From assembly GCA_003224075.1 (NCBI GenBank), contig QHYF01000111.1:1-6947 (forward strand): a stretch of DNA of 6,947 nucleotides, read 5' to 3'. The DNA is from Acidobacteriota bacterium (GTDB lineage: Bacteria > Acidobacteriota > Terriglobia > Acidiferrales > UBA7541). Every line of letters starts with the position of its first letter. The stretch's first letter is position 1. This document shows positions 6,837 to 6,947 of the stretch, one piece after another. The translations under genes were made by a program, and so were the position numbers. The notes below the pieces were generated by a model that was not told where the DNA came from, did not search any database, and saw nothing but the letters and a program-made list of their open reading frames with translations.

Positions 6837-6947
6837 ATGCGCACGTACTGCCGCGCCAGCTTAACTTGCCTCTTCACGCTTGCCTTTTTGGTCATGCCGG
6901 CGGCAGCTTCCAGACTTACCTTGCCGCCCGAGACGCCCGCCATCCTC
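6837..6947 (+). CDS. N-terminus of a secreted protein, cut by window edge
   Basis: An ATG at 6837 with a good ribosome binding site opens a frame of 37 codons that continues to the last base. The encoded start is a typical Sec signal peptide: basic residues at 2 and 6, a hydrophobic core of about residues 8-20 (SLTCLFTLAFLVM), and a PAAAS cleavage region near residues 21-25. The mature part begins RLTLPPETPAIL. There is no lipobox Cys at the cleavage site, so a periplasmic or exported soluble protein is more likely than a lipoprotein. The gene starts 45 bases after the kinase stop, on the same strand, with no visible terminator between them, so cotranscription is possible. Too little is present to name a family; the ending vaguely recalls secreted TPR-like proteins of Acidobacteriota, but that is only an impression. 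Confidence 0.7.
   Translation, partial: MRTYCRASLTCLFTLAFLVMPAAASRLTLPPETPAIL

Overview
The window looks like a chromosomal segment from a GC-rich soil-type bacterium. The Acidobacteriota are the most likely source, judged from the style of the proteins: a long secreted PIG-L deacetylase, an APC permease with a GIGPF motif, and a PAS/GAF hybrid kinase with an ethylene-receptor-like membrane domain. This assignment comes from family resemblance, not from a marker gene. No rRNA, tRNA, CRISPR array, insertion sequence or phage gene is visible.

There are two divergent transcription units. On the minus strand, an APC-superfamily permease (3914-2481) is followed after 37 bases by a large exported PIG-L/LmbE-type deacetylase. 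The deacetylase starts at a GTG at 2443 and runs off the left edge without a stop, with 814 codons visible. The short gap and shared strand suggest an operon. The deacetylase has a signal peptide, a complete AHPDDE...HGHH metal site, beta-sandwich-like middle regions and a glutamine-amidotransferase/ThuA-like C-terminal region.

On the plus strand, an 861-residue hybrid histidine kinase (4206-6791) is complete. Its order is an ethylene-receptor-type transmembrane domain, PAS, GAF, HisKA, HATPase and receiver. The membrane domain keeps the Asp, Tyr, Ile, Ile, Cys and His positions known to matter for copper and ethylene binding in plant ETR1, while the Pro position is Ser. This is the most interesting item in the window: apart from an extra PAS domain, it has the layout of plant ETR1 in a probably non-photosynthetic bacterium. 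After 45 bases the first 37 codons of a secreted protein begin (6837) and run off the right edge.

The 291-base region between the two units (3915-4205) should hold both promoters. It contains a CRP-like near-palindrome and weak -10-like elements, all of low confidence. The other long open frames, many antisense to these genes, are by-products of high-GC coding sequence.
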